Part shown: one piece after another, positions 44,505 to 53,388 of the stretch
Numbering within the stretch: the stretch's first letter is position 1
How the letters are laid out: each line of letters begins with the position of its first letter
NCBI RefSeq assembly: GCF_002162375.1
Contig: NZ_CP021425.1
Coordinates: 5,816,501-5,880,500, forward strand
Direction of reading: 5' to 3'
Source of the DNA: Oleiphilus messinensis
GTDB taxonomy: Bacteria > Pseudomonadota > Gammaproteobacteria > Pseudomonadales > Oleiphilaceae
DNA: 64,000 nt
Notes under the pieces: model-generated
Told to the model about the DNA's origin: nothing
Database searches by the model: none
What the model saw: only the letters and a program-made list of their open reading frames with translations
Position numbers and translations under genes: made by a program

Positions 44505-46736
44505 TTACACAAATTCCACCTGCATGGGCAGGTCACGCATCCAGCGACCACTGGCAGCCGCTATTGCATTCGCTAGTGCCGGGGCAACCACGGGCGTTCC
44601 CGGTTCGCCGACACCGGAAGGAGGCTCGGCTGATGCAACGATATGGACATCGATCTTCGGCATCTGGGCCGCCCGCAGTACCTGATAATCATGGAAATTA
44701 CTCTCCACCACACGCCCCTGATCGAAGGTAATGGCACTCATCATCGCAGGCGATAATCCAAATCCGATGCCACCTTCCATCTGGGCTCTGATGATATCCG
44801 GATTCACGGGTACACCACAATCTACAGCACAGGTTACTTTTTCGACTTTGAAGGCATCCCCCTGACGGGACACTTCAACCACCTGAGCAACGTAAGTACC
44901 GAAAGACTTATGCACAGCAACGCCTCGATAGTGGTTTTCTGGCAAGGCTGCAGTCCAATTGGCTTTTTCGGCGGCCATTTTCAGTACACCACGGTGCCGG
45001 GGATGCTGCTCCAGCAGGGACATCCGCAACGCTACCGGGTCTTTACCCGCTGCAGTGGCCAATTCGTCCAAAAAGGTTTCAGTGGCATGGGCCGTATGGG
45101 TTGATCCAACACTCCGCCACCAGAGCACCGGCACCGGAATCTCCGGAGAATGTAACTCCACTTGCATATTCGGGATGGCATAAGGCAAGTTTGAGGCGCC
45201 TTCCACTGAAGTGTGGTCAATTCCATTCTGGATCAGAAACTCGAAGCCGGTTCCTTTCACAATGGACTGCCCAACAATACGGTGCTGCCACGCGATAATG
45301 TTGCCATTTTTATCGAGGCCTGCTTTTAATTTATGGAAGTACATGGGCCGGAAATACCCCGCCCGGGTATCGTCTTCCCGGGTCCAGACCAGTTTTACCG
45401 GAACGTTACCACCATAGGCTTTAGCGATTTCCGCCGCTTCCAGAACATAATCGGATTTTGAGTTAGCGCGCCGTCCAAAACTGCCGCCCGCATAGAGTGT
45501 ATTGATTTTGACCTGCTCGGGAGCAACTTTCAGCAAGCCAGCCAGTGCCATTTGATCCCCGGTATGCAGTTGGGCACCGTACCAAAGCTCAGCCCCTGTA
45601 ATTTTATCCCCCTGTTTACGCAATTGAACAACACAGTTCATCGGCTCCATCGCCGCATGAGCAAGAAACGGGAAAGCATATTCCGCTTCAATGACTTTAT
45701 CCGCCTGATCAAACCCTTGTGCAATGCTGCCAGTCTGGTGAGCGACAAGGCCTGGCTTGTCTGCTAGTGCTTTGTAATCGGCCAACAGATCGGCACTACT
45801 CTGCTTGAAGGCCGCCTGCTCATCCCACTTGATCACGAGTAAATCCCGTGCTTTTTTCGCCTGCCAAAAATCCTTGGCCAGAACCGCCACGCGGTTCTCA
45901 AGTGCCACAACGGCCACGACACCCTTCTGTTTTTCTGCTGCGCTGGCATCAAAGCTTAACATTTTTGCACCAAAGCGCGGAGGATGCGCGACGAGTGCTG
46001 TCAAGGTACCCGGCTGCTGCATATCCTGCGTGTAAAGTGCCTGCCCCGTGGTTTTACCCACATCTTTGCGGGGCAGTTTTTTACCAATCAGGGTAAATTG
46101 ATCCGGGGTTTTCAGAACCACTTTGTCCGGAATTTTCTGCATGGCCGCCAACTCCGCAAGCGCACCAAATTCCGATTGTTTGCCGGACGCTGGGTGGCTG
46201 ACGATACCATTGCTGACCTTTATCTCCCGCGCTGGAACTTGCCATAAGCTCGCGGCCGCAGACACCAGCATCGCCCGGGCACTTGCACCGGCTTCACGCA
46301 TTTGCATAAACGCGTTTGCAATAGCCGTACTGCCTCCGGTTCCCTGAAATTTACCCCATGCCAGGTTGGCGTATTTACCGGCATTGGCTTCTGCCCCCTC
46401 ACAGGTGACCTGAGACCAGCTGGCATCCAGTTCTTCTGCAACAAGCGTGGCAAGACCCGTAAAGGTTCCCTGCCCCATTTCCAGATGTTTGATTGTGATA
46501 CAAACCTGATTATCAGGAGTAATGCAGACAAACGCGTTGGGCTGCAATGCGGCGGCGTTACCTTTCAGTGTTCCCGTTGCTGCCAGGGCTTCCTGTCCTA
46601 CGGTCACCCCCAACATCAAGGCGGCTCCAGACTGAACACCGGTGACCATAAACTGCCGTCTGGACAATTGCATATTTGCCACTGGGGTCGATTCGGCTAC
46701 GGGCAAACTTTGTTCTTGCTGATCAGATTTAAACAT
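44505..46736 (-). CDS. Molybdopterin-binding subunit, isoquinoline 1-oxidoreductase beta-like
   Basis: A 743-residue large subunit of the xanthine oxidase superfamily. An N-terminal twin-arginine signal (SRRQFMVTGVQSGAALMLG) shows folded export to the periplasm, as in IorB-type enzymes. The molybdenum domains include QGTFTGLATLVAEELDASW, GGSFGRRANSKSDYVLEAA, TAHATETFLDELA and the catalytic-Glu loop SGVGEPGTPVVAPAL. It begins only three bases after the 2Fe-2S gene. The oxidised substrate (N-heterocycle or aldehyde) cannot be assigned. Confidence 0.93.
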   Translation of the reverse strand: MFKSDQQEQSLPVAESTPVANMQLSRRQFMVTGVQSGAALMLGVTVGQEALAATGTLKGNAAALQPNAFVCITPDNQVCITIKHLEMGQGTFTGLATLVAEELDASWSQVTCEGAEANAGKYANLAWGKFQGTGGSTAIANAFMQMREAGASARAMLVSAAASLWQVPAREIKVSNGIVSHPASGKQSEFGALAELAAMQKIPDKVVLKTPDQFTLIGKKLPRKDVGKTTGQALYTQDMQQPGTLTALVAHPPRFGAKMLSFDASAAEKQKGVVAVVALENRVAVLAKDFWQAKKARDLLVIKWDEQAAFKQSSADLLADYKALADKPGLVAHQTGSIAQGFDQADKVIEAEYAFPFLAHAAMEPMNCVVQLRKQGDKITGAELWYGAQLHTGDQMALAGLLKVAPEQVKINTLYAGGSFGRRANSKSDYVLEAAEIAKAYGGNVPVKLVWTREDDTRAGYFRPMYFHKLKAGLDKNGNIIAWQHRIVGQSIVKGTGFEFLIQNGIDHTSVEGASNLPYAIPNMQVELHSPEIPVPVLWWRSVGSTHTAHATETFLDELATAAGKDPVALRMSLLEQHPRHRGVLKMAAEKANWTAALPENHYRGVAVHKSFGTYVAQVVEVSRQGDAFKVEKVTCAVDCGVPVNPDIIRAQMEGGIGFGLSPAMMSAITFDQGRVVESNFHDYQVLRAAQMPKIDVHIVASAEPPSGVGEPGTPVVAPALANAIAAASGRWMRDLPMQVEFV

Positions 46737-46739
46737 GAA

Positions 46740-47300
46740 TTAGCCTCCTATCCGGGTATCGGTTTTGTCCGCATTTCCCTTGCTGGCAAACGCATCGTAA
46801 TAAAGCGGTGAATCAGTACTGTTGTTTTGCGCAACTAATGTACCGGATGCCTGTTTTATCGCTTGTTTAATCCGTACATAGGTTGCACAGCGACAGATAT
46901 TGCCATTCATATACTGATCGATTTCCTGATCACTTGGTCCAGGATTCGAGCTCAATAGCGCGACTGCAGACATAATCTGCCCCGATTGACAGTAACCACA
47001 CTGGACAACAGCAACCTCCTCCCAGGCATCAACAACAGCTTTATGGGTTTTCGCAACCGCTGCGCCGGATAACCCCTCGATGGTTGTAATCTGCTGTCCG
47101 GTCACACTGCTGATAGGGGTCACGCATGAGCGAATGGGTTGGCCATTCAAGTGCACCGTACAGGCACCACACTGAGCCATGCCACACCCGAATTTGGTTC
47201 CGGTAAGCTGAAGATGGTCACGAATAACCCAGAGCAAAGGGGTATCTCCCTCTACATCCACCGTTTGTTGCTTGCCGTTGATATTGATTGAAAAAGCCAT
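46740..47300 (-). CDS. (2Fe-2S) subunit, isoquinoline 1-oxidoreductase alpha-like
   Basis: A 186-residue two-domain iron-sulfur protein. The plant-type ferredoxin cluster is bound by GCGMAQCGACTVHLNG and the helical cluster by VQCGYCQSGQI and NICRCATYVR. It passes electrons from the molybdopterin subunit. There is no signal peptide, consistent with co-export with the Tat-signal partner. A TGA/ATG gap of three bases to the large subunit indicates tight coupling. Confidence 0.94.
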   Translation of the reverse strand: MAFSININGKQQTVDVEGDTPLLWVIRDHLQLTGTKFGCGMAQCGACTVHLNGQPIRSCVTPISSVTGQQITTIEGLSGAAVAKTHKAVVDAWEEVAVVQCGYCQSGQIMSAVALLSSNPGPSDQEIDQYMNGNICRCATYVRIKQAIKQASGTLVAQNNSTDSPLYYDAFASKGNADKTDTRIGG

Positions 47301-47339
47301 GATAACTCCTGTTGAAATGCGTTATTGGAATAACACGGG

Positions 47340-48236
47340 CTAACGTATGCGTTCGATATCGGCACTGGGCGCGACACCAAAAAAGCGCTTGTACTCACGA
47401 CTGAACTGGGAATTGCTGGAATAGCCCACATGGTCTGCGGCAGAACTCGCATTGTGCTCTCCCTGAAGCAAGAGCGCCCGAGCTTTGTGCAAACGAATAC
47501 TTTTTAAATATTGAACCGGCGACGCCGTAGTCACCGCTTTAAAGTGATGGTGCAAAGAGGATTGGCTCATATTCGCCATTCGGGCGAGATTCTCAATCGA
47601 GCAGTTTTCGCCATAATGGCCATGGAGGTACTTCATCACCTTGGCGATGTGATGGAATCGGCTGTTTTGCAATACTGTCGCTTTCAATGCAGGCCCCAGT
47701 GGACCGAGCAGAATGCGGTAGGTAATTTCCCGCACGTATTGTGGACCCAGAACACTTGCATCCAATGGGGATTCGAGAGACTTCAACAACTGGACTGCTG
47801 GCGTCAAGATGGCGTCAGAAAGCGGTTCCGCCCCTACCGCGTCGGGCATGCTATCCAATACTACCGGCACCTGATCCTGAGACATGGTCATGAGCAACTC
47901 GCCTATCAGCGAGACATCAACCGACAGTGCCAGCGCGAGAAAGGGCTGGTCAAAGCTGGCCTGCTTAACTTCACACATGAAAGGCATGGGAACCGAGATC
48001 ACCAGATACTGGTTCGCATCATAAGTAAATTGTCGATCCCCCAGATACCCACGCTTTTGGCCTTGCCCGACAATAACGATGCAGGGGTCGTAAACGACGG
48101 GTTGCGACTCTTCCGGGGCACTTTTGCGATACAGCGAAACGCCGGGAATCCCCGTTTCTGTTTGACCTTCCCGCTCCGCCAGTGACGACAACAATGAAGC
48201 CAGTTTATTTTGACAGGAGCCGTTCACCTTCTGCAT
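47340..48236 (-). CDS. AraC-family transcriptional regulator (AraC_N type)
   Basis: A 298-residue regulator with an N-terminal AraC_N cupin-like sensor (YDPCIVIVGQGQKRGYLGDR, VPMPFMCEVKQAS) and a C-terminal double helix-turn-helix (NLARMANMSQSSLHHHFKAV, then SAADHVGYSSNSQFSREYKR). It is 39 bases upstream of the 2Fe-2S subunit gene on the same strand and so is the likely regulator of the oxidoreductase operon, possibly in response to an aromatic or aldehyde compound. Confidence 0.9.
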   Translation of the reverse strand: MQKVNGSCQNKLASLLSSLAEREGQTETGIPGVSLYRKSAPEESQPVVYDPCIVIVGQGQKRGYLGDRQFTYDANQYLVISVPMPFMCEVKQASFDQPFLALALSVDVSLIGELLMTMSQDQVPVVLDSMPDAVGAEPLSDAILTPAVQLLKSLESPLDASVLGPQYVREITYRILLGPLGPALKATVLQNSRFHHIAKVMKYLHGHYGENCSIENLARMANMSQSSLHHHFKAVTTASPVQYLKSIRLHKARALLLQGEHNASSAADHVGYSSNSQFSREYKRFFGVAPSADIERIR

Positions 48237-48558
48237 TGAATATTCCTGGTGCGCTACAGGGAAAAACTGGATAGAATCCGACCACTCGAATCCGCTTTCA
48301 ACTAAAATAGCAGTACGCTGGAAATATGGAATAGATATCGGGGATATTTGCAGGATTAGGCAAACATTCTGGATAAACGAAATAGTGCGCCCGATTCCGC
48401 TTCGAGCAATTCATTCTTTCCATTACGGAAAGACGTGTTATTCTCCTAAAAATGTGAATCCTCGTCAGACGCAATACTGAAAAACATCATTCCACCATGA
48501 CAGAGGATAGGAAACCAACACCAAAGTAAACGGATCGTTACTGCGTAAGGTACCACAA
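48237..48558. promoter_or_regulatory. 322-base divergent intergenic region with a palindrome
   Basis: No gene is visible. It separates the araC-type gene and the binding-protein gene and so should contain both promoters. TCTTTCC-N5-GGAAAGA at 48415-48433 is a perfect seven-base inverted repeat, an operator or hairpin candidate. Nothing else is recognised. Confidence 0.4.
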
Positions 48559-49356
48559 ATGAATCGCGAGAAAGCCAATCACTCACCATGGCTTGTGGTG
48601 ACAGCCAGGTTGCTTGGAGCCATCACCGTGCTCACAGCCCTTGCTTGCCCGTCACTTGCGGATGATTTCGCCGTGGAGGTCGTCACCGAAAACTGGCCGC
48701 CCTATAACTACGAAGAAGAGGGTGAGATCAAAGGCTTCGCAACAGAAATCGTAAAAAAAACGCTGGAACATGCAGAGCTATCCCACACAATTCGTCTGGG
48801 GATCTGGAAAGGCGTGTATAGCCGGGCTTTAAACCGGAATAATGTGCTGATCTACACCATTACCCGAACCCCGGAACGGGAAGACCTGTTTCACTGGATT
48901 GGTCCAATCGCCCATCGAGAATTAAACCTGTACAAACTGCGTGCCCGCAAAGATATCCAGATCAACTCCGTAGCCGACATCAAACATTATCGCCTTGCTC
49001 TACAAGACGGAGATGCCAGCACCCAGTTTATTTTCAACAATCACTATTACCCCGAAGACAAAGCAACAATTGTTGACCGACGCGTCTTGAGCTACCGCAT
49101 GCTGTTTGCCAACCGGGCTGACCTGGCCGTAGGTCAGGACTTATCCATTGCCTACTATATGCGTATGGACGGTCTGCCTACGACACAAATTGAAAAGGCC
49201 TTCTCGTTTACCGTAGATGGTGCGTATTACCTCGCCTTCAACAAATCCTCAGACCCCAAGTTGGTGGAACGGGTCAACACCAGTTTCAACACACTGAAAC
49301 AACAGGGTGCATTTGAACCCATTCTCGACCATTACCGCATTCCAAATGCCGACTGA
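48559..49356 (+). CDS. Periplasmic substrate-binding protein (SBP_bac_3-like)
   Basis: A 265-residue exported protein (signal LLGAITVLTALACPSLA). The binding-protein fold is shown by VEVVTENWPPYNYEEEGEIK, GFATEIVKKTLEHAELSHTI and YRMLFANRADLAVGQD. No ABC transporter genes are adjacent. A flavodoxin-like gene follows almost at once, and the pair may be co-expressed. The ligand is unknown. Confidence 0.85.
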   Translation: MNREKANHSPWLVVTARLLGAITVLTALACPSLADDFAVEVVTENWPPYNYEEEGEIKGFATEIVKKTLEHAELSHTIRLGIWKGVYSRALNRNNVLIYTITRTPEREDLFHWIGPIAHRELNLYKLRARKDIQINSVADIKHYRLALQDGDASTQFIFNNHYYPEDKATIVDRRVLSYRMLFANRADLAVGQDLSIAYYMRMDGLPTTQIEKAFSFTVDGAYYLAFNKSSDPKLVERVNTSFNTLKQQGAFEPILDHYRIPNAD

Positions 49357-49371
49357 AGGATGGTGTTGATC

Positions 49372-49842
49372 ATGCCTGTCCCCAAAAAACTTTTAATCAT
49401 CGCTCACGCCCCCTCTGAAAACACCACACGAATGGTCGATGCAGTCGTAAACGGCGCAACCAACCCCGAGATTACCGATGTAGACGTAATCTTCAAACCC
49501 CCTCTGGATACCCAACCGGAAGACATCCTCACCGCTCAAGCGGTTATCATCGGCACCACCGAAAATCTCGGTTACATGGCCGGCCTGATTAAAGATGTGT
49601 TCGACAGATGCTACTACCCCTGCCTGGAAAAAACCCAGGGCCTGCCCTTCACCTTCTACATCCGCGCCGGACACGATGGCACCGGCACCCGCCGCGCCAT
49701 AGAAAGCATCACCACCGGGCTGCGCTGGCGATTAGTCACCGACCCACTAATCTGCAGGGGCGAATTTCAAGAAGAATTTATCACCCAGTGTGAAGAACTG
49801 GGACTCACCATGGCAGCGAGCTTGGAGGCGGGGATTATTTGA
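49372..49842 (+). CDS. Flavodoxin-like / NADPH-dependent FMN reductase-type protein
   Basis: A 156-residue flavoprotein-like protein. The FMN-binding start is LLIIAHAPSENTTRMVDAV (phosphate loop variant), then AVIIGTTENLGYMAGLIKDV (flavin ring loop) and FTFYIRAGHDGTGTRRAIE. The ATG at 49372 follows the binding-protein stop by 15 bases; an ATG at 49360 is possible but its ribosome-binding site would abut it. Partner and role are unknown. Confidence 0.78.
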   Translation: MPVPKKLLIIAHAPSENTTRMVDAVVNGATNPEITDVDVIFKPPLDTQPEDILTAQAVIIGTTENLGYMAGLIKDVFDRCYYPCLEKTQGLPFTFYIRAGHDGTGTRRAIESITTGLRWRLVTDPLICRGEFQEEFITQCEELGLTMAASLEAGII

Positions 49843-49881
49843 GCCATGTCTTATACGTGAATGACGAATACTGTCAATTCA

Positions 49882-49920
49882 TCACAGGAAGCCATATGTG
49901 TCAATTAGTATATTTTTTAT
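49882..49920 (-). pseudogene. Stub of a PIN-domain toxin after the Phd antitoxin
   Basis: Directly overlapping the antitoxin stop, the minus strand reads ATA-AAA-AAT... giving [12 protein letters not shown] and then TGA. This matches the first strand of VapC/PIN toxins (KxLLDTHxFL), with ATA in place of ATG and a stop at codon 13. Nothing toxin-like follows. The match is only 12 residues, so chance is possible, but its position right after the antitoxin is where the toxin should start. Confidence 0.45.
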
Positions 49921-50150
49921 TCAACACCACTATCAAAAAACATGGATTCAATATCAGAGTCTGCGACATCAAATACCGCTATATCTAAATCGTAACCGCC
50001 TGGCCCACGGGTTTGTTTGGGATTGTGGGGAACCAAATCAACATAGGGCTTTCCCGATTTTACAATTACAATCGTTTCACCCTCGTGCGCTAGATCGGCC
50101 AGTTTAGAGAGATTGGATTTTGCTTCATGAATATCTGCTTGAATCATCAC
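49917..50150 (-). CDS. Phd/YefM-family antitoxin
   Basis: A 77-residue antitoxin. [20 protein letters not shown] then [20 protein letters not shown] is the typical Phd/YefM DNA-binding and dimerisation domain, followed by an acidic C-terminal tail ([18 protein letters not shown]) of the toxin-binding kind. No complete toxin gene is adjacent. It is likely an orphan, perhaps still acting as a repressor. Confidence 0.85.
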   Translation of the reverse strand: MMIQADIHEAKSNLSKLADLAHEGETIVIVKSGKPYVDLVPHNPKQTRGPGGYDLDIAVFDVADSDIESMFFDSGVE

Positions 50151-50346
50151 ACACCTCTAATTTAGCTAAGCTTACCCAAACTATATCAAGAAGGGCCACC
50201 CATCTCCAAAACAGCGACGTAATATCCCATAGGAATTAGATGACATGTCACGAAACGGAGCAAATCGACGCTTTACGCAAAATAGAGAAAATCGCTTTCA
50301 CTAGTCAGATCACTTTGTTCGTTGTTCATTATCAGGACAAAAAACT

Positions 50347-50565
50347 TCAATAGACTACTGAAAAACAGACTGTAGCAGAATATAACACTGCTACTGCAGG
50401 ATGAATCAAAACATCCAGAAATATGGAACCAAGTAAAGGGCTATTTGGTGATAAATACGAGTCGGTAATCACTTCAAAAAAAAATCGGCTCATCATGGTG
50501 ATTACCAGCAATAATCCGCCCCCAATATTTACCGTACTCAATATGACGAACAATCCCTTATTCAT
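50347..50565 (-). CDS. Small two-helix membrane protein
   Basis: A 72-residue hydrophobic protein with predicted helices at LFVILSTVNIGGGLLLVITM and LIHPAVAVLYSATVCFSVV. No family is recognised. It lies 10 bases after the 60-residue gene on the same strand and is the last member of a four-gene run of small or membrane proteins. Its coding status rests on its position and coherent helices. Confidence 0.45.
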   Translation of the reverse strand: MNKGLFVILSTVNIGGGLLLVITMMSRFFFEVITDSYLSPNSPLLGSIFLDVLIHPAVAVLYSATVCFSVVY

Positions 50566-50575
50566 GCAAATAAAA

Positions 50576-50758
50576 CTATTTTAACGTCTCTTCGAAATAA
50601 TATTTCAGATCTGGACAGGAGTATGGCTCCCCAATAAGCCCTGACACTTCTGAAACATAGAACTCATATAACTTATCCGCATCGTTTGGTTGTAAATGCT
50701 GACCATCCAAGACTGCTTCGAAGTCGGAAGATCCGATTCCAGAATCCACACGAACCAT
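50576..50758 (-). CDS. Small soluble hypothetical protein
   Basis: A 60-residue acidic protein (MVRVDSGIGSSDFEAVLDG, then DADKLYEFYVSEVSGLIGEP and YSCPDLKYYFEETL). It has no signal or membrane segment. ATG 50758 has a GGAA site upstream. It lies 62 bases downstream of the 204-residue membrane protein gene. Function is unknown; it could be an immunity-type or accessory protein of the cassette. Confidence 0.45.
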   Translation of the reverse strand: MVRVDSGIGSSDFEAVLDGQHLQPNDADKLYEFYVSEVSGLIGEPYSCPDLKYYFEETLK

Positions 50759-50820
50759 AAATTATTCCATCATCTAACTGTCTGATACTTTGCGCATATA
50801 GGTACTCAAACATATGAAAC

Positions 50821-51435
50821 CTATCTATACAAGTCGGGAAACTTTTCTCGTTCTTTCATCTCCCAACTTTTGATCAAACTGTCAACTTTATTGCGGACGA
50901 TACCGGATGAAACGTCACTTTTATCCTCAAATGAGTCCATCCAAAGCAATACGTCAGATCGAACCTTGCCCGCATTCGGGACACAAAACTCGGCATCGCT
51001 CACCCAAACAACCGGGCTCATCAAAGAAGGTGACGAGTAGTGCGCACATGCGGAATAACCTTTGTCTTGCAAGTAGAAAGAAGCTGAAAAGCCATAAATT
51101 AGCTTGGTAAAAAGAGCCAACCCCGCAAATGCGAGCGCGATTTTAAGACATGCATTAATTCTGACCTCGGTTGCTGCCTTGAACAAACGAAAAAGTAATG
51201 CCGCAACTAGTGCCAAAAACGCTGGGATACTGATCAGACAGGGCAAGTCCCAACTCGATACCGATACATAAATACTTCCACGCTGGAGACGCTCTAAGTT
51301 TTCCAGAAAATCTCCGCCCATAATAAATATGAACACGTAAATTGGTGCCAAAAGCGCCACAATCAGCACGACAACACGCACTGAAAACAGTAAACCGCTT
51401 TCTTCAGGCATATCGGCTTGTTTGCTATTCATCAT
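50821..51435 (-). CDS. Membrane protein, candidate immunity partner
   Basis: A 204-residue protein with three or four predicted helices (VRVVVLIVALLAPIYVFIFI, LISIPAFLALVAALLFRLF, LKIALAFAGLALFTKLIYGF) and a soluble C-terminus with two or three cysteines (YSACAHYSSP, AEFCVPNAGKV). Its start overlaps the stop of the 301-residue gene by four bases (ATGA), so translation is probably coupled. That arrangement and its membrane location suit an immunity protein, but no family identifies it. Confidence 0.6.
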   Translation of the reverse strand: MMNSKQADMPEESGLLFSVRVVVLIVALLAPIYVFIFIMGGDFLENLERLQRGSIYVSVSSWDLPCLISIPAFLALVAALLFRLFKAATEVRINACLKIALAFAGLALFTKLIYGFSASFYLQDKGYSACAHYSSPSLMSPVVWVSDAEFCVPNAGKVRSDVLLWMDSFEDKSDVSSGIVRNKVDSLIKSWEMKEREKFPDLYR

Positions 51436-52337
51436 TGGTACCCGAAGTACGGAACCCCGAACAATCGGTGGAAGAACCCAACAGGATCTTCATCAGCATA
51501 ATTCAGACCTCGCATGACCTCTCTTTTCATATCAGAAATGTTATGACGCATTCGTTGTTCTGATTCTTTCAAAAGCTCTGCTAACCTATCAGACAGCCTA
51601 TAATGATCACCTATAGCATTCAAAGCAACAGTTATTCCCATGCCAACAACCACTACAATAGCAATAGGCCCGATTGCTACCATTGCACTTGTGCCCACAA
51701 CCGTAGCAACCGCCCCCCAAGCGATACCAGATCCGACAGCAATTGAAGCAAGATCCACAGATACGCCTCCAACGAAATCATGCCATGTAGCCTTATCATT
51801 CATTAGCTGTTCAATACTGTGAAAAGCAATTGTAAAAACAACAGCAATACCCACTCCACCTCTAATCGCATTACTCGCGCCCAGTTTACCAATCCCCATA
51901 CTTACCACTTTTGGATTGCTAGCGAGATATCGAGTGCCCGTAAGTTGGCTTCTTAACCCGGGATATCCTTTCAACAGGACGTATTCACGACCATTATATG
52001 TTTTCACGCTATATTTTGAGAGGATATGTCCCCCTTTATGCATTTCACGGGCAAGCTTTGCAAGTGATAGTAGATCAGATAGCACTGGGAGATATGCCCC
52101 ACCTTCTTTCACTGTTGCTTTATTCTGATTCCATTGCGCTTTTGCAACTGAGGATGCCTTTTCACTGTTAGCCACTAAGCTATCGAGCCAAGTAGAAACT
52201 TGAATATTAGTCATTCCCTGATTTCTCTTCTGAGTGATCGCAAAATTCAAAAACTCTTCAGGAGACATCACAACAATACAATGATGATTCTTAGCGAGTG
52301 CATTAGATAGGGAACGAACTTCAGTAGGGGAAGTCAT
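51432..52337 (-). CDS. Glycine-rich membrane-domain protein, possible pore-forming effector
   Basis: A 301-residue protein I do not recognise as a named family with certainty. The N-terminal 80 residues are soluble and helical. The middle contains KTYNGREYVLLKGYPGLRS and TGTRYLASNPKVVSMGIGKL, then two long hydrophobic glycine-rich hairpins (IRGGVGIAVVFTIAFHSIEQ; IAVGSGIAWGAVATVVGTSA and IAIVVVVGMGITVALNAIG). A polar helical tail follows. Proteins with KTYNGKxYVxxKG...GTRYLxxNPKVV architecture occur in secreted-effector contexts, as far as I recall. No signal peptide is present. The next gene overlaps by four bases. Confidence 0.55.
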   Translation of the reverse strand: MTSPTEVRSLSNALAKNHHCIVVMSPEEFLNFAITQKRNQGMTNIQVSTWLDSLVANSEKASSVAKAQWNQNKATVKEGGAYLPVLSDLLSLAKLAREMHKGGHILSKYSVKTYNGREYVLLKGYPGLRSQLTGTRYLASNPKVVSMGIGKLGASNAIRGGVGIAVVFTIAFHSIEQLMNDKATWHDFVGGVSVDLASIAVGSGIAWGAVATVVGTSAMVAIGPIAIVVVVGMGITVALNAIGDHYRLSDRLAELLKESEQRMRHNISDMKREVMRGLNYADEDPVGFFHRLFGVPYFGYQ

Positions 52338-52631
52338 AATAGAAAATCCTTTATCAAAATGTTATGTCCATATTTTTCGGGAGAAAAAAGTGCAAAATAC
52401 AACCATTTAAATTCCCGAGCAGGAGAGAATCATATCATGGCTCACAGCCACTTCTGCTGAATAACTCACGATATTTACATTTTCATCGAAAAGTTTAAGA
52501 ACCAAACAGAACGGCAAAGAGTAATGTTTTGTAGCCACCGTTGACCCTTTGTGTGAAACGGGGGATACTGGCGTGGAGACTGTTCATTTTATAGACACTA
52601 CTTCTGCACGATTGTGTTTGGGGAGAGAACG

Positions 52632-53321
52632 ATGGCGATTTCTTCTTTTGGCTCGGGTCCAGCGATTTCCAGTCCTGCGCGGCAGGATAGTTCCTCTGTT
52701 CAAACCAAAACCAAGCCTGATCCTGAGGCCCAGTCGGCATCACGGGGACGGTCTGAAGAGGCAAAAGCGGCTGCGCCGGGTCAACAGATTTCCGCACAGG
52801 CTCGCCAGAAAGCCTATAACGTCGAAATTTTGCGGGCACATCAGGAAGTGAGCCTGAGTATCAAGGATCAACCCCAGGCACTGATTTACAAAACCGCTAT
52901 CGAGGCCATCAACGAGGAACTGCGCGCGGAGCTCGGGGATGATGCCATTCAGAAAGGTTACGAAAGCGGTCTCGATGTATCACCGGAGGCCACTGCGGGT
53001 CGAATCGTCCAGTTCTCAACCGGGCTCTTTGCGCTTTATAAAGAGCAACATCCCGAACTGGAGCTTGAAGAACAGGTGGATCGTTTTCTGGAGGTTATCG
53101 GAGGCGGTATTGATAAAGGCTTTAGTGAAGCTAGAGATATACTGGACGGCCTGGGTGTACTTGAAGGCGATATCGCAGACAATGTTGATAAAACCTACGA
53201 CCTCGTCCAGGAGGGGCTGGCTGCGTTCAGGGATAGCCTGATTCCAAGTACTACAGATAATTCAAGCACGACAGATGAAGCAAACAACCCTGCAGATCCC
53301 ACGCAGACAGAGCAAAACTAG
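52632..53321 (+). CDS. DUF5610-like protein
   Basis: A 229-residue soluble protein. The first 70 residues are Pro/Ser/Gln-rich and disordered. The folded part starts YNVEILRAHQEVSLSIKDQP and includes YKTAIEAINEELRAELGDDA, SPEATAGRIVQFSTGLFALY and VIGGGIDKGFSEARDILDGL. This matches the DUF5610 family found in gammaproteobacteria, function unknown. ATG 52632 follows GGGGAGAG; a TTG at 52614 is a weaker option. There is no signal peptide. Confidence 0.78.
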   Translation: MAISSFGSGPAISSPARQDSSSVQTKTKPDPEAQSASRGRSEEAKAAAPGQQISAQARQKAYNVEILRAHQEVSLSIKDQPQALIYKTAIEAINEELRAELGDDAIQKGYESGLDVSPEATAGRIVQFSTGLFALYKEQHPELELEEQVDRFLEVIGGGIDKGFSEARDILDGLGVLEGDIADNVDKTYDLVQEGLAAFRDSLIPSTTDNSSTTDEANNPADPTQTEQN

Positions 53322-53330
53322 AACCCTTTC

Positions 53331-53364
53331 ATGCCTTGAGCTCACGATATTGAACTCAAGGCAT
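53331..53364. terminator. Perfect 10-base stem between convergent genes
   Basis: ATGCCTTGAG at 53331-53340 pairs exactly with CTCAAGGCAT at 53355-53364. It lies between the convergent DUF5610 gene and the 726-residue gene. Likely a bidirectional terminator, although the flanks are not strongly T-rich. Confidence 0.6.
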
Positions 53365-53388
53365 CAACCAAAATGTTTGCTCAGGTAA

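Noticed and set aside
47511-48185. A 224-codon plus-strand frame opposite the AraC regulator
   Set aside because: Antisense shadow of a gene with clear AraC_N and HTH domains; no coding features of its own.
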